Source of the DNA: JAGWBD01 sp965197455
GTDB lineage: Bacteria; Chloroflexota; Anaerolineae; Aggregatilineales; Phototrophicaceae
NCBI GenBank assembly: GCA_965197455.1
Contig: OZ240208.1
Location: forward strand, 992,001-1,056,000
DNA length: 64,000 nt
Reading direction: 5' to 3'
In this document: one piece after another, positions 50,833 to 60,384 of the stretch
Layout of the letters: every line of letters starts with the position of its first letter
How positions within the stretch are numbered: position 1 is the stretch's first letter
Notes under the pieces: generated by a model
Seen by the model: the letters and a program-made list of their open reading frames with translations, nothing else
Database searches by the model: none
Told to the model about the DNA's origin: nothing
Position numbers and translations under genes: made by a program

Positions 50833-51418
50833 TGCCAGCTTCCTCCTCCAGCGCGCCTTCCAGCCGCAACAGCCAGCGCTTGCTCTCGATACCACGCCCA
50901 CCACTGTAGCCGGTCAGCTTGCCACTGCTGCCGACCACGCGGTGACAGGGAACCACAATCGGCACCGGGTTGCGCCCCAGCACCTGGCCCACCGCCCGGC
51001 TCGCGCGCGGCGACCCGACTTCACGGGCAAGTTGACCGTAGCTGCGAATTATGCCGACAGGAATGGCGCAGGTCAGACCCAGCACACGCTGCTGAAAGGG
51101 CGTCATATCGGCCAGATCAACCGGCAAGGTGAAGGTCTGAAGTTGCCCGGCAAAATAGGCCGCCAGCTGCTCGCGCTCGGTCTGCAGCGCGTCGGGGTTG
51201 CGCTGACTGCGCGCCCTTGCCGGCAGATCCTCACGGAAGCGATCTTCAGCCACGCCAAACATCAGCCTGCACAGGCCGGCTGCACTGCGCGCCATGTAGA
51301 GCGCGCCCAATGGCGACTCCATCTCCGCCCACTCAATGAGCGGCGCCGTGCGCGCATACCAGTCCAGCACCTGCGCCCGCGAACGAGCAACCTCACCTTT
51401 TCCTGCCTGCATGGTCAT
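50825..51418 (-). CDS. ogt: methylated-DNA-protein cysteine methyltransferase (Ogt/MGMT)
   Basis: 197 residues. Removes alkyl groups from O6-alkylguanine in one-time stoichiometric transfer to Cys158 in the PVPIVVPCHRVV signature; GKLTGYSGG follows. N-terminal MGMT-N domain and C-terminal helix-turn-helix DNA-binding domain (SYGQLAREVGSPRASRAVG) are intact. Its ATG overlaps the sigma-factor stop (ATGA). A second ATG lies two codons downstream. Coupling to an ECF sigma factor hints that the group is induced by alkylation or related stress. Confidence 0.94.
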   Translation of the reverse strand: MTMQAGKGEVARSRAQVLDWYARTAPLIEWAEMESPLGALYMARSAAGLCRLMFGVAEDRFREDLPARARSQRNPDALQTEREQLAAYFAGQLQTFTLPVDLADMTPFQQRVLGLTCAIPVGIIRSYGQLAREVGSPRASRAVGQVLGRNPVPIVVPCHRVVGSSGKLTGYSGGRGIESKRWLLRLEGALEEEAGND

Positions 51419-51903
51419 GTCTCCTTCAACTCCCGTCGCAAACGACGTATGCCCAGCGAAACGTGCGCCCGGGCGCTCTCCGGTGAACAGCCCAGGGTCC
51501 CAGAAATTTCTTCGTAACCCAGCTCACGGCCATAGCGCAGCAGGACGGCAGCGCGTTGCCTCGGCGGCAGAAATTCGATATGCGCCATAACCAGCTCAAG
51601 CAAGGCATTGCGCTCACAGCACACTTCCGGCTGCAGGGCCGTTGACGGATGTTCGATCTCTTCGTCCAGTGGCACTTCACGTCGACTGCGCTTCAACGCA
51701 CTGAGCGCACAATTGGTCGCGATGCGATACAGCCAGGCGCGCGCGTTGCTGTTCGGCCGCAATCGATCGTAAGCCTTCCATGCGCGTAGCCAGGTCTCCT
51801 GCGTTAAGTCGGCGGCATCCAGCTCTGTGCCGCGCAGCAGCTGCCACAGATAACGAAAGATTTCTTCGTGGTGACGTTCGATGAGTGTCTCGAAACGAAT
51901 CAA
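51415..51903 (-). CDS. ECF-type RNA polymerase sigma factor
   Basis: 162 residues. Sigma region 2 (about 8-75: ELDAADLTQETWLRAWKAYD, then ARAWLYRIATNCALSALKRS) and region 4 (about 102-158: LPPRQRAAVLLRYGRELGYE, SPESARAHVSLGIRRLRREL). No anti-sigma gene is adjacent. It heads the sigma-ogt-pfpI operon with ATGA overlap. A TATACA box and an AACCCGT/ACGGGGTT near-palindrome lie 20-55 bases upstream, which could reflect self-regulation, but this is weak. Confidence 0.9.
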   Translation of the reverse strand: MIRFETLIERHHEEIFRYLWQLLRGTELDAADLTQETWLRAWKAYDRLRPNSNARAWLYRIATNCALSALKRSRREVPLDEEIEHPSTALQPEVCCERNALLELVMAHIEFLPPRQRAAVLLRYGRELGYEEISGTLGCSPESARAHVSLGIRRLRRELKET

Positions 51904-52045
51904 CGCTGGGCTCCCTGTCCTGTCTGTATAACCCCGTCAGCGCTGAAATGTGAAACGGGTTACAGGAAGCGCGCCATGTACAGCGATGGAGCCTGTGGAT
52001 TCCTCTGCAGAAAATACTCAGGGGAGTCGCTATCGGCAGACGGGC

Positions 52046-53296
52046 TCAGTCTGACACAACGCTTTGGTCAGCAGCCACCAGGCGCACGAAGTTGCGCTTT
52101 CCAACCTGCAGCACGGCTGGCAGCATTTGTTTCGTCACCACAGCCTGCACATCCATGACCGGTTCATCACTCAGCCGGATACCGCGCTGCTTCATCAGCC
52201 TGCGCGCCTCGCCGCCGCTGCTGACCATGTCCAGCCGGCGCAGTAAATCCAGCACGCGTTCCTCACCCTGCAGCGCCACCTCGGCGATTTCCTGCGGCAC
52301 GCCACCAGAGCGGAACACTTCGTCCCAGCGCTGCCGGGCCGCAACCGCGTCCTGTGGACTGCCGAAGATGCTGACGATTTCCTGCGCCAGTCTCAGCTTG
52401 ATGTCGTTGGGGTGCTCGCTGCCATCCTGCAGGCCACGTTCCATGGCCTCCAGTTGTGCCGGCGAAGAGCCGAGAATCAGTTTGTGATACATGGGCATGG
52501 CCTTGTCGGGCACGCTCATCACCTTGCCGAACATGTCCCAGGGCTCGGCCAGCAACGGAATGTGATTGCCCATGCTCTTGCTCATTTTGGCTTCGCCATC
52601 AGTGCCAGGCAGCAGCTCACCCATGATGAGCGCGATCTGCGGCTTTTGCCCCAGCGCCTGCTGTAGTTTGCGCCCGGCGACGAGAATGTTGAAGAGCTGA
52701 TCCTGGCCACCCACCTGCACATCCGCTTCCTGGGCGACCGCGTCGTAGCCTTGCATCAGTCCATAGAACAGTTCGTGCAGGTAGATGGGAATGCCTGCAT
52801 CAACGCGCTTGCGGAAGTTTTCGCGTACCAGGAATTGCTGCACGGTGAAGTTGCTGGCCAGACGAATGATGTCCGCGAAATCCAGCGGCGAAAGCCATTC
52901 ATCGTTGTAGCGCACGCGTGTCAGCTGCGGGTCAAGTATTTTGAAGGCCTGTTCGGCATAGGTGCGCGCATTCTCGTGCACCTGCTCTCGCGTCAATTGC
53001 TCGCGGGCCTCATCCTTGTCCGACGGGTCGCCGATGAGACTGGTGAAGGAGCCCACCAGAAAAGTGACGTCGTGGCCAAACTCCTGAAACTGGCGCAGCT
53101 TGCGCATCGTGATGGTATGGCCCAGGTGCAGGTCCGAAGTGCGCGGATCGTAGCCGCAGTAAACCCGCAGCGGGCGGCCTTCACGCTCCGCCTCCAGCAG
53201 ACGGGTGCGCAATTCTGCGCGCATGGTGGCCGTGGTTTCTGCGTCGCCCGACTCCGCGCCAGACATCAATACCGCCACCTGTTCGTCGATCATCAT
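52046..53296 (-). CDS. tyrS: tyrosyl-tRNA synthetase
   Basis: 416 residues from ATG 53296. A GTG seven codons upstream is the alternative. Class I motifs: HLGH in TSDLHLGHTITMRKL and KMSKS in GEAKMSKSMGNHIP. A C-terminal S4 RNA-binding domain occupies about 345-416. The form with YCGYDPRTSDLHLGH belongs to the second bacterial TyrRS type. It follows glgB by 74 bases. A TATACT box at 53356-53351 may give it its own promoter, though the -35 is poor. Confidence 0.93.
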   Translation of the reverse strand: MMIDEQVAVLMSGAESGDAETTATMRAELRTRLLEAEREGRPLRVYCGYDPRTSDLHLGHTITMRKLRQFQEFGHDVTFLVGSFTSLIGDPSDKDEAREQLTREQVHENARTYAEQAFKILDPQLTRVRYNDEWLSPLDFADIIRLASNFTVQQFLVRENFRKRVDAGIPIYLHELFYGLMQGYDAVAQEADVQVGGQDQLFNILVAGRKLQQALGQKPQIALIMGELLPGTDGEAKMSKSMGNHIPLLAEPWDMFGKVMSVPDKAMPMYHKLILGSSPAQLEAMERGLQDGSEHPNDIKLRLAQEIVSIFGSPQDAVAARQRWDEVFRSGGVPQEIAEVALQGEERVLDLLRRLDMVSSGGEARRLMKQRGIRLSDEPVMDVQAVVTKQMLPAVLQVGKRNFVRLVAADQSVVSD

Positions 53297-53370
53297 CACC
53301 TGCGTCGCTGTCGTCACGCTCTTCGCCTTCCCTGTCTGGATTGCGCGGCCAGTATAGCACAGCGGGCCTT

Positions 53371-55590
53371 TCAACCTGTCGACATGCGCTTCAGCCACAA
53401 CGCCGACAGCGCCGGCACAGTCAGAGTCACGCTGAACTGCTGGCCGTGGGCCGGGTTGGCCGTCGCAGTCAGCTGACCGCTCGCGCCCGTACCGCTGCCG
53501 CCGAACTCCGTCGCATCACTGTTGAGCAACACCTCGTACTGCCCCGCTGCCACCACGCCCAGTCGATAGTCCATCAGCGGGTCAGGAGAGAAGTTGCACA
53601 AGGTCAGCACCTGGTCGCCCGAATCATGCCCGGTCCGAACCCAGGCCAGCGTACTGTGCTGCGCATCGTGCACATCGATCCAGCAAAAGCCCTCGCCGTC
53701 GAAGTCGCGTTGCCACAGCGCCGGCTGCGCCCGGTACATATGGTTGGCACTGCATACCAGATCACGCAGACCGCGATGCTGCGGCCAGTCCAGCAGCTGC
53801 CAGTCGAGCGCACGCGTCTCGCTCCATTCGCGCCACTCACCGATCTCCAGGCCCATGAAGGTCAGCTTCTTGCCAGGATGCGCCAGCATATACAAGTAGA
53901 GCAGGCGCAGCGTGGCAAACTGTTGCCACCAGTCGCCGGCCATCTTGCCCAGCATGGAGGCCTTGAGATGCACCACTTCGTCGTGCGAGAAAGGCAGCAC
54001 GAAGTTCTCGGAGAAAGCGTACATGAGCGAAAACGTGAGGCGCTCATGCAGTAGGTGCCGGTCAGCAGGCTGCGCACGCAGGTAGGACAGGGTGTCGTTC
54101 ATCCAGCCCATATTCCATTTAAGTGTGAATCCCAGCCCTCCCTCACGCACTGGCCGCGACACCCCAGGCCATGAGCTGGACTCTTCCGCAATGGTCAACG
54201 CGCCCGGAAAGTCCGCATGAACCGCCACATTGACTTCCTGCAGGAAGCGAATGGCATCCAGGTTTTCGAAGCCGCCGTGCTGGTTGACGGCCGACTCAGC
54301 CTCCTCCCGCCCGAAGTTAAGGTAGAGCATGGACGAAACGGCATCCACGCGCAGGCCATCGATGTGATACTTCTGCAACCAGAACAGCGCGTTGGAAAGC
54401 AGAAAATTGCGCACTTCGTTGCGGCCAAAATTGAAGATGCGCGTGCCCCATTGCGGCTGTTCGCCCCGCAGCGGATCCGCATGTGAGTAAAGATTCGTCC
54501 CATCGAAGGTGGACAGCGCAAAATCGTCACGCGGGAAGTGCGCCGGCACCCAGTCCAGCAGGACGCCGATGCCGGCCTGATGGCAGGCGTCGACGAATGC
54601 CATGAAATCCCGGGGTTCGCCATAGCGACTGGTCAGGGCATAGAAGCCGCCAACCTGATAGCCCCAGGATTCGTCCAGCGGGTGCTCGGCCAGCGGCAGA
54701 AACTCGACATGCGTATAGCCAGTCTCGAGCAACCAGGGGATAAGATGCTGCGCCAGGTCGCGATAGCTGTAGAGGTTGCCGTCCGCATGTCGCCGCCACG
54801 AACCGGCATGCACCTCGTAGATGAGCATTGGCCCGTTGAGCGCGCCCTCTACAGAGCGAGACTGCATCCAGGCATCGTCCCCCCACAGATAGCCGCCCAG
54901 GTCGGTGACAACCGAGGCAGTTTTCGGGCGCAGTTCACTGCGGAAGCCGTAGGGGTCGGCTTTCTGTGCGTTGTAGTTGCCATGGCCGACAACGTCATAC
55001 TTGTAGACGGCGCCGGCGTCCAGGCCGGGCACGAAAAGCTCGTGGATGCCGCTGTTCTCCCGGGGCTGCATGGGATGCAGTCGCACATCCCAGCCATTGA
55101 AGTCACCAACCACGCTGACGCGCCAGGCGTTGGGCGCCCAGACGGCGAAGTTGACGCCGGTTACGCCGTCATAATTGCGCAGTTGTGCGCCCAGCTTTTC
55201 GTGGCTGTAACGCAGCCTGCCCTCGCCGTAGAGGTAACGGTCAAATTCTGTCAGCAGAGGATCGCGGAAGGCGTAGGGGTCGGCGAAGCTGGAAGTCTCG
55301 CCAAGATGATTGCACTCCTCGAAGCGGAAGCGCGCCCAGTCGCCGTCAACCACTGCTGTGAAGTAGCCATCCGTTTGCTTCCGCTCCAGTTCCGCACGCG
55401 CGCCGGTCTGCTCGTTGCAGGCGACCAGGCTGCGAGCGTTGGGACGCATGGCGCGCAGGCGCAATCGCCCGTCCGCCAGCTGCTGCGGCCCCAACACTTC
55501 AAACGGCGCACCGCAACTGCCTGCGGCCAGGGCCTCAATCAGGTCCTGTTCCCTGCCCATGTACCATGTCCTGTTTCCGCTCACTGGCAT
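53371..55590 (-). CDS. glgB: 1,4-alpha-glucan branching enzyme
   Basis: 739 residues, forms alpha-1,6 branches in glycogen. N-terminal CBM48-type domains (FAVWAPNAWRVSVVGDFNGW) and the GH13 core: region I DWVPAHFPRD, II GLRVDAVSSMLYLN (nucleophile Asp), III TIAEESSSWPG (acid Glu), IV FSHDEVVH (Asp). C-terminal beta domain to the end. Length matches E. coli GlgB (728). ATG 55590 follows GAGGGG; it is divergent from alaS. No other glg genes are in the window. Confidence 0.95.
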   Translation of the reverse strand: MPVSGNRTWYMGREQDLIEALAAGSCGAPFEVLGPQQLADGRLRLRAMRPNARSLVACNEQTGARAELERKQTDGYFTAVVDGDWARFRFEECNHLGETSSFADPYAFRDPLLTEFDRYLYGEGRLRYSHEKLGAQLRNYDGVTGVNFAVWAPNAWRVSVVGDFNGWDVRLHPMQPRENSGIHELFVPGLDAGAVYKYDVVGHGNYNAQKADPYGFRSELRPKTASVVTDLGGYLWGDDAWMQSRSVEGALNGPMLIYEVHAGSWRRHADGNLYSYRDLAQHLIPWLLETGYTHVEFLPLAEHPLDESWGYQVGGFYALTSRYGEPRDFMAFVDACHQAGIGVLLDWVPAHFPRDDFALSTFDGTNLYSHADPLRGEQPQWGTRIFNFGRNEVRNFLLSNALFWLQKYHIDGLRVDAVSSMLYLNFGREEAESAVNQHGGFENLDAIRFLQEVNVAVHADFPGALTIAEESSSWPGVSRPVREGGLGFTLKWNMGWMNDTLSYLRAQPADRHLLHERLTFSLMYAFSENFVLPFSHDEVVHLKASMLGKMAGDWWQQFATLRLLYLYMLAHPGKKLTFMGLEIGEWREWSETRALDWQLLDWPQHRGLRDLVCSANHMYRAQPALWQRDFDGEGFCWIDVHDAQHSTLAWVRTGHDSGDQVLTLCNFSPDPLMDYRLGVVAAGQYEVLLNSDATEFGGSGTGASGQLTATANPAHGQQFSVTLTVPALSALWLKRMSTG

Positions 55591-55610
55591 TATGCCCCTC
55601 TGCCCTTCCC

Positions 55611-55639
55611 TTGTGAAGAGCCCGCGATTTGCCTATACT
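55611..55639 (+). promoter_or_regulatory. alaS promoter
   Basis: TTGTGA (55611-55616), 17 bases, TATACT (55634-55639), 35 bases before the alaS ATG. The hexamers equal those before the aldehyde dehydrogenase gene. Confidence 0.65.
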
Positions 55640-55674
55640 TTTTACGCCATTGAACGTCCCTACAGGAACCTCAC

Positions 55675-58371
55675 ATGAAGCGCATGACCAGCGAAGAGGC
55701 GCGTGCAGCCTTTCTTGACTACTTTGCCATAAGAAGTCACCGGGTGGTTGACTCCTCCTCGCTGGTGCCAGCCAACGATCCCACCCTGCTCTTCGCCAAC
55801 TCGGGCATGGTGCAATTCAAGGAAGTCTTCCTGGGTTCCGAACAACGCGACTATTCGCGGGCGACGACCTCGCAGAAGTGCATGCGCGTCAGCGGCAAGC
55901 ACAACGACCTGGAGGAAGTCGGCCCCTCGCCGCGCCACCACACATTCTTCGAAATGCTGGGAAACTTCAGCTTCGGCGATTACTTCAAGCTGGAAGCCAT
56001 GCAATACGCCTGGGAGCTGCTCACCGAGGTCTACGGGCTGCCGCCGGAACGCCTGGCAATCACCGTCTATGAAAAAGATGACGACAGTTATGAGCTCTGG
56101 CGTGACGAGATCGGCATCAGCCCGCAGCGCATCGCCCGCCTTGGCCCGGAAGAAAACTTCTGGCAAATGGCCGAAACCGGCCCCTGCGGCCCCAACAGCG
56201 AAATCCACTTGGACAAGTTTCCCGAGCGCGGCGAAGCCGGCATCATCGCCTCGCTGGAAGCCGACGACGACCGCTTCCTCGAGCTGTGGAACCTGGTGTT
56301 CATGCAGTTCAACCGCACCCAACCCGACCCGCAGCATACTGGCGCTTATGACGATCCCCTGCCTCATCCAGGCGTGGACACCGGCCTCGGCCTTGAGCGC
56401 ATCGTTAGCGTGCTGCAGGGCGCCGCAGCCAACTACGATACTGACCTCTTCCTGCCGGTGATGCAGGCCGTGCAGGCGCTCACCGGCCACAGCGACGCCG
56501 AGCGCGACGCTGACATCGTGCCCTATCGCGTCATCGCCGACCACATGCGGGCCTCCGTCTTTCTCATCGCCGACGGCGTCCTGCCTGGCCCCAAAGGTCG
56601 CGATTCTGTCACGCGCCTGGTCATCCGCCGCGCTGCACGCTTCGGGCGCAAGCTGGGCTTTGAGGAGCCCTTCCTCGCGCAGATTGCGGATGCGGTCATC
56701 GACATCATGGGCGGGCACTTCAGCGAACTGGTGGAACGCCAGGAATCGATTCGCCGCGTCATTACCCTGGAAGAACAGCGCTTTCACCGCACATTGGGGC
56801 GCGGGCTGGGCGAACTTGAAAGCATGCTGGAAAAGCTGCAGCAAGATGGCGAGCACATGCTGCCCGGCGCCAGGGCCTTTTATCTCACGGCCACCCTGGG
56901 CCTGCCCTTCGAAGTCATTCGTGACGTCGCTGCCGAACGCAACATGACAGTCGACCTCGCTGGCTTCGAGGCGGAACAGCAGCGGCACTCCACCATCAGT
57001 GGCGCCGGCCAGGCCATGGGCGTGCTGGAAAGCAACGAGGCGTGGAAAGCGGTGCTGGCAGATACAAGTTGTGAGAACGAACCGGTTTACGATCCCTACG
57101 GCTCGCCCGCACGAGACACCAAAGTTCTGGCGCTGCTGCAAGATGGACAGCCTGTAGCCGAAGTCATCGCCGGCGACCCTGTTGAAGTGGTGCTGGCCGA
57201 GACTCCCTTCTACGTTGAAGCGGGCGGCCAGGTGAGCGACCGCGGCACGATTCGAGGTGAAGACTGGCTGATCGAGGTAGAGGACACGCGTCAGCCGGTG
57301 GGCGGCCTGGTCGTGCACCTGGGCGAGGTCATTGAAGGCCGCCCGCGCAGCGGCGACCCGGCCCGTGCCGAAGTGGATCTGGCGCGCCGCAGGGACATCA
57401 CGCGCAATCACAGCGCGACCCATCTCCTGCACGCCGCCCTGCGGCAGCAACTCGGCACCCATGTGCAGCAACGTGGGTCGCTGGTAGCGCCGGATCGTCT
57501 GCGCTTCGATTTCGCCCATGACGCCCGTCTCACAGATGAGGAACTGCAGCAGGTTGAGCATGCGGTCAACGAGGCAATCCTGGCAGACTACCCGGTGCAG
57601 GCCGCCTACATGCCGCTCACCCAGGCCCGCGCGGAAGGCGCGATGGCGCTCTTCGGCGAAATATACGGCGACCAGGTGCGCACCATCCGCATCGGCGACG
57701 GGGATGAACGCACCAGTTACGAACTCTGTGGCGGGCTGCATGTGGGCAGCACACAGGCGATCGGACAATTGCGCATTGTCTCCGAAGGCAGCGTAAGCGC
57801 CGGCGTGCGCCGCATTGAAGCAGTCACCGGCCGGGCCGCCCAGGCCCATGTGCAGCAGGCACTTGCACAACTAAATGGCATGGCGGCGCAACTGGGCGGC
57901 GCTGCCATAGAGGCGCCAACGCGTCTGAACGCGCTGCAGCAGCAATTGAGCGACAGCCGTCACGAAGTCGCGACCCTGCGTCGGGAACTTGCCCGGCACG
58001 AATTTTCGCGGCGCATGACTGAAGTCGAGCAGGTCGGCGAGCTGCCGCTGCTCGTTACGCAACTGGACGGCCAGCCCATGGATGCCATGCGCGAGATGGC
58101 CGACTGGTTCCGCCAACAGGTGCCCGGCGGCGTCCTCGTGCTCGGTAGCGTCGTTGAAGATCGGCCCTTGCTGCTGGTTTCGGTGGATGACGGTCGCATC
58201 AATCAGGGCCTGCATGCCGGTCAGCTCATCAGACCCCTGGCAGCCCGTGTCGGTGGTGGTGGCGGCGGACGCCCGACGCTGGCCCAGGCCGGCGGCCGAA
58301 ATGCGGACGCCCTGCCGGAAGCGCTGGCCAGCGCCCGCGCCCTGGTCACGGAACACTGGCAACCCGTGTAA
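55675..58371 (+). CDS. alaS: alanyl-tRNA synthetase
   Basis: 898 residues. Class II catalytic domain from ARAAFLDYFAIRSHRVVDSS, SGMVQFKEVF and RHHTFFEMLGNFSFGDYF. The editing domain has both metal-binding motifs, HSATHLLHAAL and CGGLHVGS (Leu where Thr is common in CGGTH). The C-Ala domain ends with a Gly-rich GGGGGGRPTLAQAGG. Full length, AGGAACC before the ATG. First of a row alaS, baseplate-J-like protein, ruvX, all in the same direction and nearly touching. Confidence 0.96.
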   Translation: MKRMTSEEARAAFLDYFAIRSHRVVDSSSLVPANDPTLLFANSGMVQFKEVFLGSEQRDYSRATTSQKCMRVSGKHNDLEEVGPSPRHHTFFEMLGNFSFGDYFKLEAMQYAWELLTEVYGLPPERLAITVYEKDDDSYELWRDEIGISPQRIARLGPEENFWQMAETGPCGPNSEIHLDKFPERGEAGIIASLEADDDRFLELWNLVFMQFNRTQPDPQHTGAYDDPLPHPGVDTGLGLERIVSVLQGAAANYDTDLFLPVMQAVQALTGHSDAERDADIVPYRVIADHMRASVFLIADGVLPGPKGRDSVTRLVIRRAARFGRKLGFEEPFLAQIADAVIDIMGGHFSELVERQESIRRVITLEEQRFHRTLGRGLGELESMLEKLQQDGEHMLPGARAFYLTATLGLPFEVIRDVAAERNMTVDLAGFEAEQQRHSTISGAGQAMGVLESNEAWKAVLADTSCENEPVYDPYGSPARDTKVLALLQDGQPVAEVIAGDPVEVVLAETPFYVEAGGQVSDRGTIRGEDWLIEVEDTRQPVGGLVVHLGEVIEGRPRSGDPARAEVDLARRRDITRNHSATHLLHAALRQQLGTHVQQRGSLVAPDRLRFDFAHDARLTDEELQQVEHAVNEAILADYPVQAAYMPLTQARAEGAMALFGEIYGDQVRTIRIGDGDERTSYELCGGLHVGSTQAIGQLRIVSEGSVSAGVRRIEAVTGRAAQAHVQQALAQLNGMAAQLGGAAIEAPTRLNALQQQLSDSRHEVATLRRELARHEFSRRMTEVEQVGELPLLVTQLDGQPMDAMREMADWFRQQVPGGVLVLGSVVEDRPLLLVSVDDGRINQGLHAGQLIRPLAARVGGGGGGRPTLAQAGGRNADALPEALASARALVTEHWQPV

Positions 58372-58372
58372 C

Positions 58373-59929
58373 ATGCCGCCGCGCCCCGAATTGCTGCAAC
58401 TGGAGCGCAATGAAGATGTCGCCTCCATTCGCGGTCGTCTCCTTCCTCATGCGCAAAGTCGCGTACTGCTGGTCTGGCCTGTACGTGGCTCGGCCCTGAC
58501 GCGTCGGCTGGAGCTGGTGCTGGTGCAGCGCGAGGCCCAGCGTCTTGGCGTGCAGTTGGCGCTGTTGACCCAGGATCCGGACGTCATTCGCTACGCGCGC
58601 GAGCTGAACCTCAGCACCTTTACGACCGTTGGCGCCAGTGAGCGCGGTCGCTGGAAGCGCGGGCGTAGCCAGTTGATCTCACTGGGGACACTGCATAATC
58701 GCGCGGAGTCTGCTGACCCGGATGCCCAGGTCTCGGCAATTGCCCAGGCCCAGGCTGAAAGGAAACGTCCGCCCTCCCTGTTGCGACTGACGGGGGCGCT
58801 CATCCTGCTCAGCATGGTGCTCGCCCTGGGCGCGGCCGCCGCCCTGTTGATCCTGCCGACAGCCACCATCACCCTCCTCCCGGCCCGCAGCCTCATCCAG
58901 GCCGAGGCCTTGATCACCGCTGACCCGGATGAGACGGACGTTGACCCGCAAGGCGCCGTTATACCCGCCAGACTTCTCAGTATCACCGTCGAGGAAAGCG
59001 CTTCCCTGCTGCCCGGTGGCAGCCAGCAGCTTTCCTCCACACCGGCGACTGGTACAGCGCTGTTTGTCAATCTCGGCGACGATCCTGTCGCAATTCCCGC
59101 CGGGGCCCTGGTGGGCACAAGCGGCGCGGCGCCTGTCTGGTTTCATACCCTGACGAGCGCTTCGCTGGAGGCCGGTGCCGGTAATCAGGTGGAGCTCCCG
59201 ATTGAGGCGACAACCAACTTCGCAGGTATGGCCGGCAACGTGGACAGTGGCTTCATCAATTCCGCAGCAGGTGAACTGGCGCAGCAGGTGAGCGTGCGCA
59301 ATCTTCGGCCGACGAGCGGCGGCAGCAGCCGCGCTGTCAGCATTGTGCTGCCGGAAGACCATGCGCGCCTGCTCGCTATGGTGCGTCAGCAGCTCAAATC
59401 CCAGGCTTATATCGCTCTCTTGTCGCGTCTGGATGATGGCCAGCATCTAATTCTTGAATCCATGAGCATTGCCACCGAACGCAATGACTGGACCCGCTTC
59501 AGCGCCATACCCGGGGAAGCGGCGGGAATGCTCAGCCTGGACATGAAGGCCATCGTCGAAGCCATCGCCATCGACGAAACGCTGGCCCAACAGGTCGTCC
59601 TCAACCGGCTGCAGGTCGAAGTTGCCGGGGGCAGCAGTCTCCTGCCCCAAACCATCAACCATGAGCGCGGCACGGTCGTGAGCGACTATGCTGACGGCCT
59701 CATTCGTATCTGGCGCCGCGCCGAAGCGCTAACCGAAATCAACGTCGACGCCGGGGCACTGAGCGAGCAACTCGTCGGCATGACTTCGGCGGAGGCCAGA
59801 GCCAGAATTCACCAGGAGCTGTCGCTGCAACCCGGGACTACGCCGCGCATCAACATCGAGCCGGACTGGCCGGGACGCATGCCCTTCCTTCCCTTCCGCA
59901 TTACCATTCAGCTGGCGGAACAGGCGTGA
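58373..59929 (+). CDS. membrane protein with baseplate-J-like domain
   Basis: 518 residues starting two bases after alaS. About 1-135 is cytoplasmic and rich in Arg and Gln. A membrane helix lies near 140-160 (LTGALILLSMVLALGAAAAL). The outer part has features of the Baseplate_J/gp47 fold: AIPAGALVGTSGAAPVWFHT, ELPIEATTNFAGMAGNVDSG and LRPTSGG. Such proteins are seen in Chloroflexota in a non-phage setting, and no phage genes lie near. Function unknown; an envelope role is likely. The upstream extension of the frame into alaS is not used. Confidence 0.8.
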   Translation: MPPRPELLQLERNEDVASIRGRLLPHAQSRVLLVWPVRGSALTRRLELVLVQREAQRLGVQLALLTQDPDVIRYARELNLSTFTTVGASERGRWKRGRSQLISLGTLHNRAESADPDAQVSAIAQAQAERKRPPSLLRLTGALILLSMVLALGAAAALLILPTATITLLPARSLIQAEALITADPDETDVDPQGAVIPARLLSITVEESASLLPGGSQQLSSTPATGTALFVNLGDDPVAIPAGALVGTSGAAPVWFHTLTSASLEAGAGNQVELPIEATTNFAGMAGNVDSGFINSAAGELAQQVSVRNLRPTSGGSSRAVSIVLPEDHARLLAMVRQQLKSQAYIALLSRLDDGQHLILESMSIATERNDWTRFSAIPGEAAGMLSLDMKAIVEAIAIDETLAQQVVLNRLQVEVAGGSSLLPQTINHERGTVVSDYADGLIRIWRRAEALTEINVDAGALSEQLVGMTSAEARARIHQELSLQPGTTPRINIEPDWPGRMPFLPFRITIQLAEQA

Positions 59930-60384
59930 AGCTGCTGGCGATCGATCACGGCGAACGCCGCCTTGGCCTGGCCACCTGTGACGCCACTGGCCTGGTGGCA
60001 CGCGAGCTGGCAATCCTCACACGCGGCTCCCGCGCGGAGGACTTCGCCGCCATTCAGCAATTCGTGAGTGAGGAGCGCATTGAGGCGCTGCTGGTCGGGC
60101 TGCCGCTCAACGACGAATCGCCTGAGCGCCAGGCGGAGCGTTGCGCCATCGTGCGCAGATGGGCACGCCGTCTTGCTGTTGCCACCGGGCTGCCGGTGAC
60201 GCTGTGGGACGAGCAGCTTTCCAGCGTCGATGCCCAGGATATGGCATACGCGCGCAAGCGCGGGCCGCGCGACCCCGTCGATGATCTGGCCGCGCGCGTC
60301 ATTCTGCAAAGCTATCTTGACGCCCTGCGCGACGGGCTTGCCGGTGAACCAGAGCGAATTTCGGCGCCGCCCGCCGCAGGTTAA
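59926..60384 (+). CDS. ruvX: RuvX/YqgF putative pre-16S rRNA nuclease
   Basis: 152 residues, RNase H-like fold. LLAIDHGERRLGLATCD at the start carries the first acidic residue, GLPLNDESPERQA, LWDEQLSSVDAQ and the final DDLAARVILQSYLD the others. Acts in rRNA 5' maturation; homologues were first described as Holliday-junction resolvases. GTG start overlaps the stop of the preceding gene (GTGA). In many bacteria it lies beside mltG; here an amidase and a dehalogenase-like gene intervene. Confidence 0.92.
   Translation: MKLLAIDHGERRLGLATCDATGLVARELAILTRGSRAEDFAAIQQFVSEERIEALLVGLPLNDESPERQAERCAIVRRWARRLAVATGLPVTLWDEQLSSVDAQDMAYARKRGPRDPVDDLAARVILQSYLDALRDGLAGEPERISAPPAAG

Noticed and set aside
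55660..57870. 736-codon open frame on the minus strand opposite alaS
   Set aside because: It is antisense to a full alanyl-tRNA synthetase with every motif intact; the translation has no family resemblance. High GC makes such shadows common.
58082..58372. Upstream extension of the baseplate-J-like frame into alaS
   Set aside because: It lies within the C-Ala domain of alaS and has no start signal; the ATG two bases after the alaS stop fits better.
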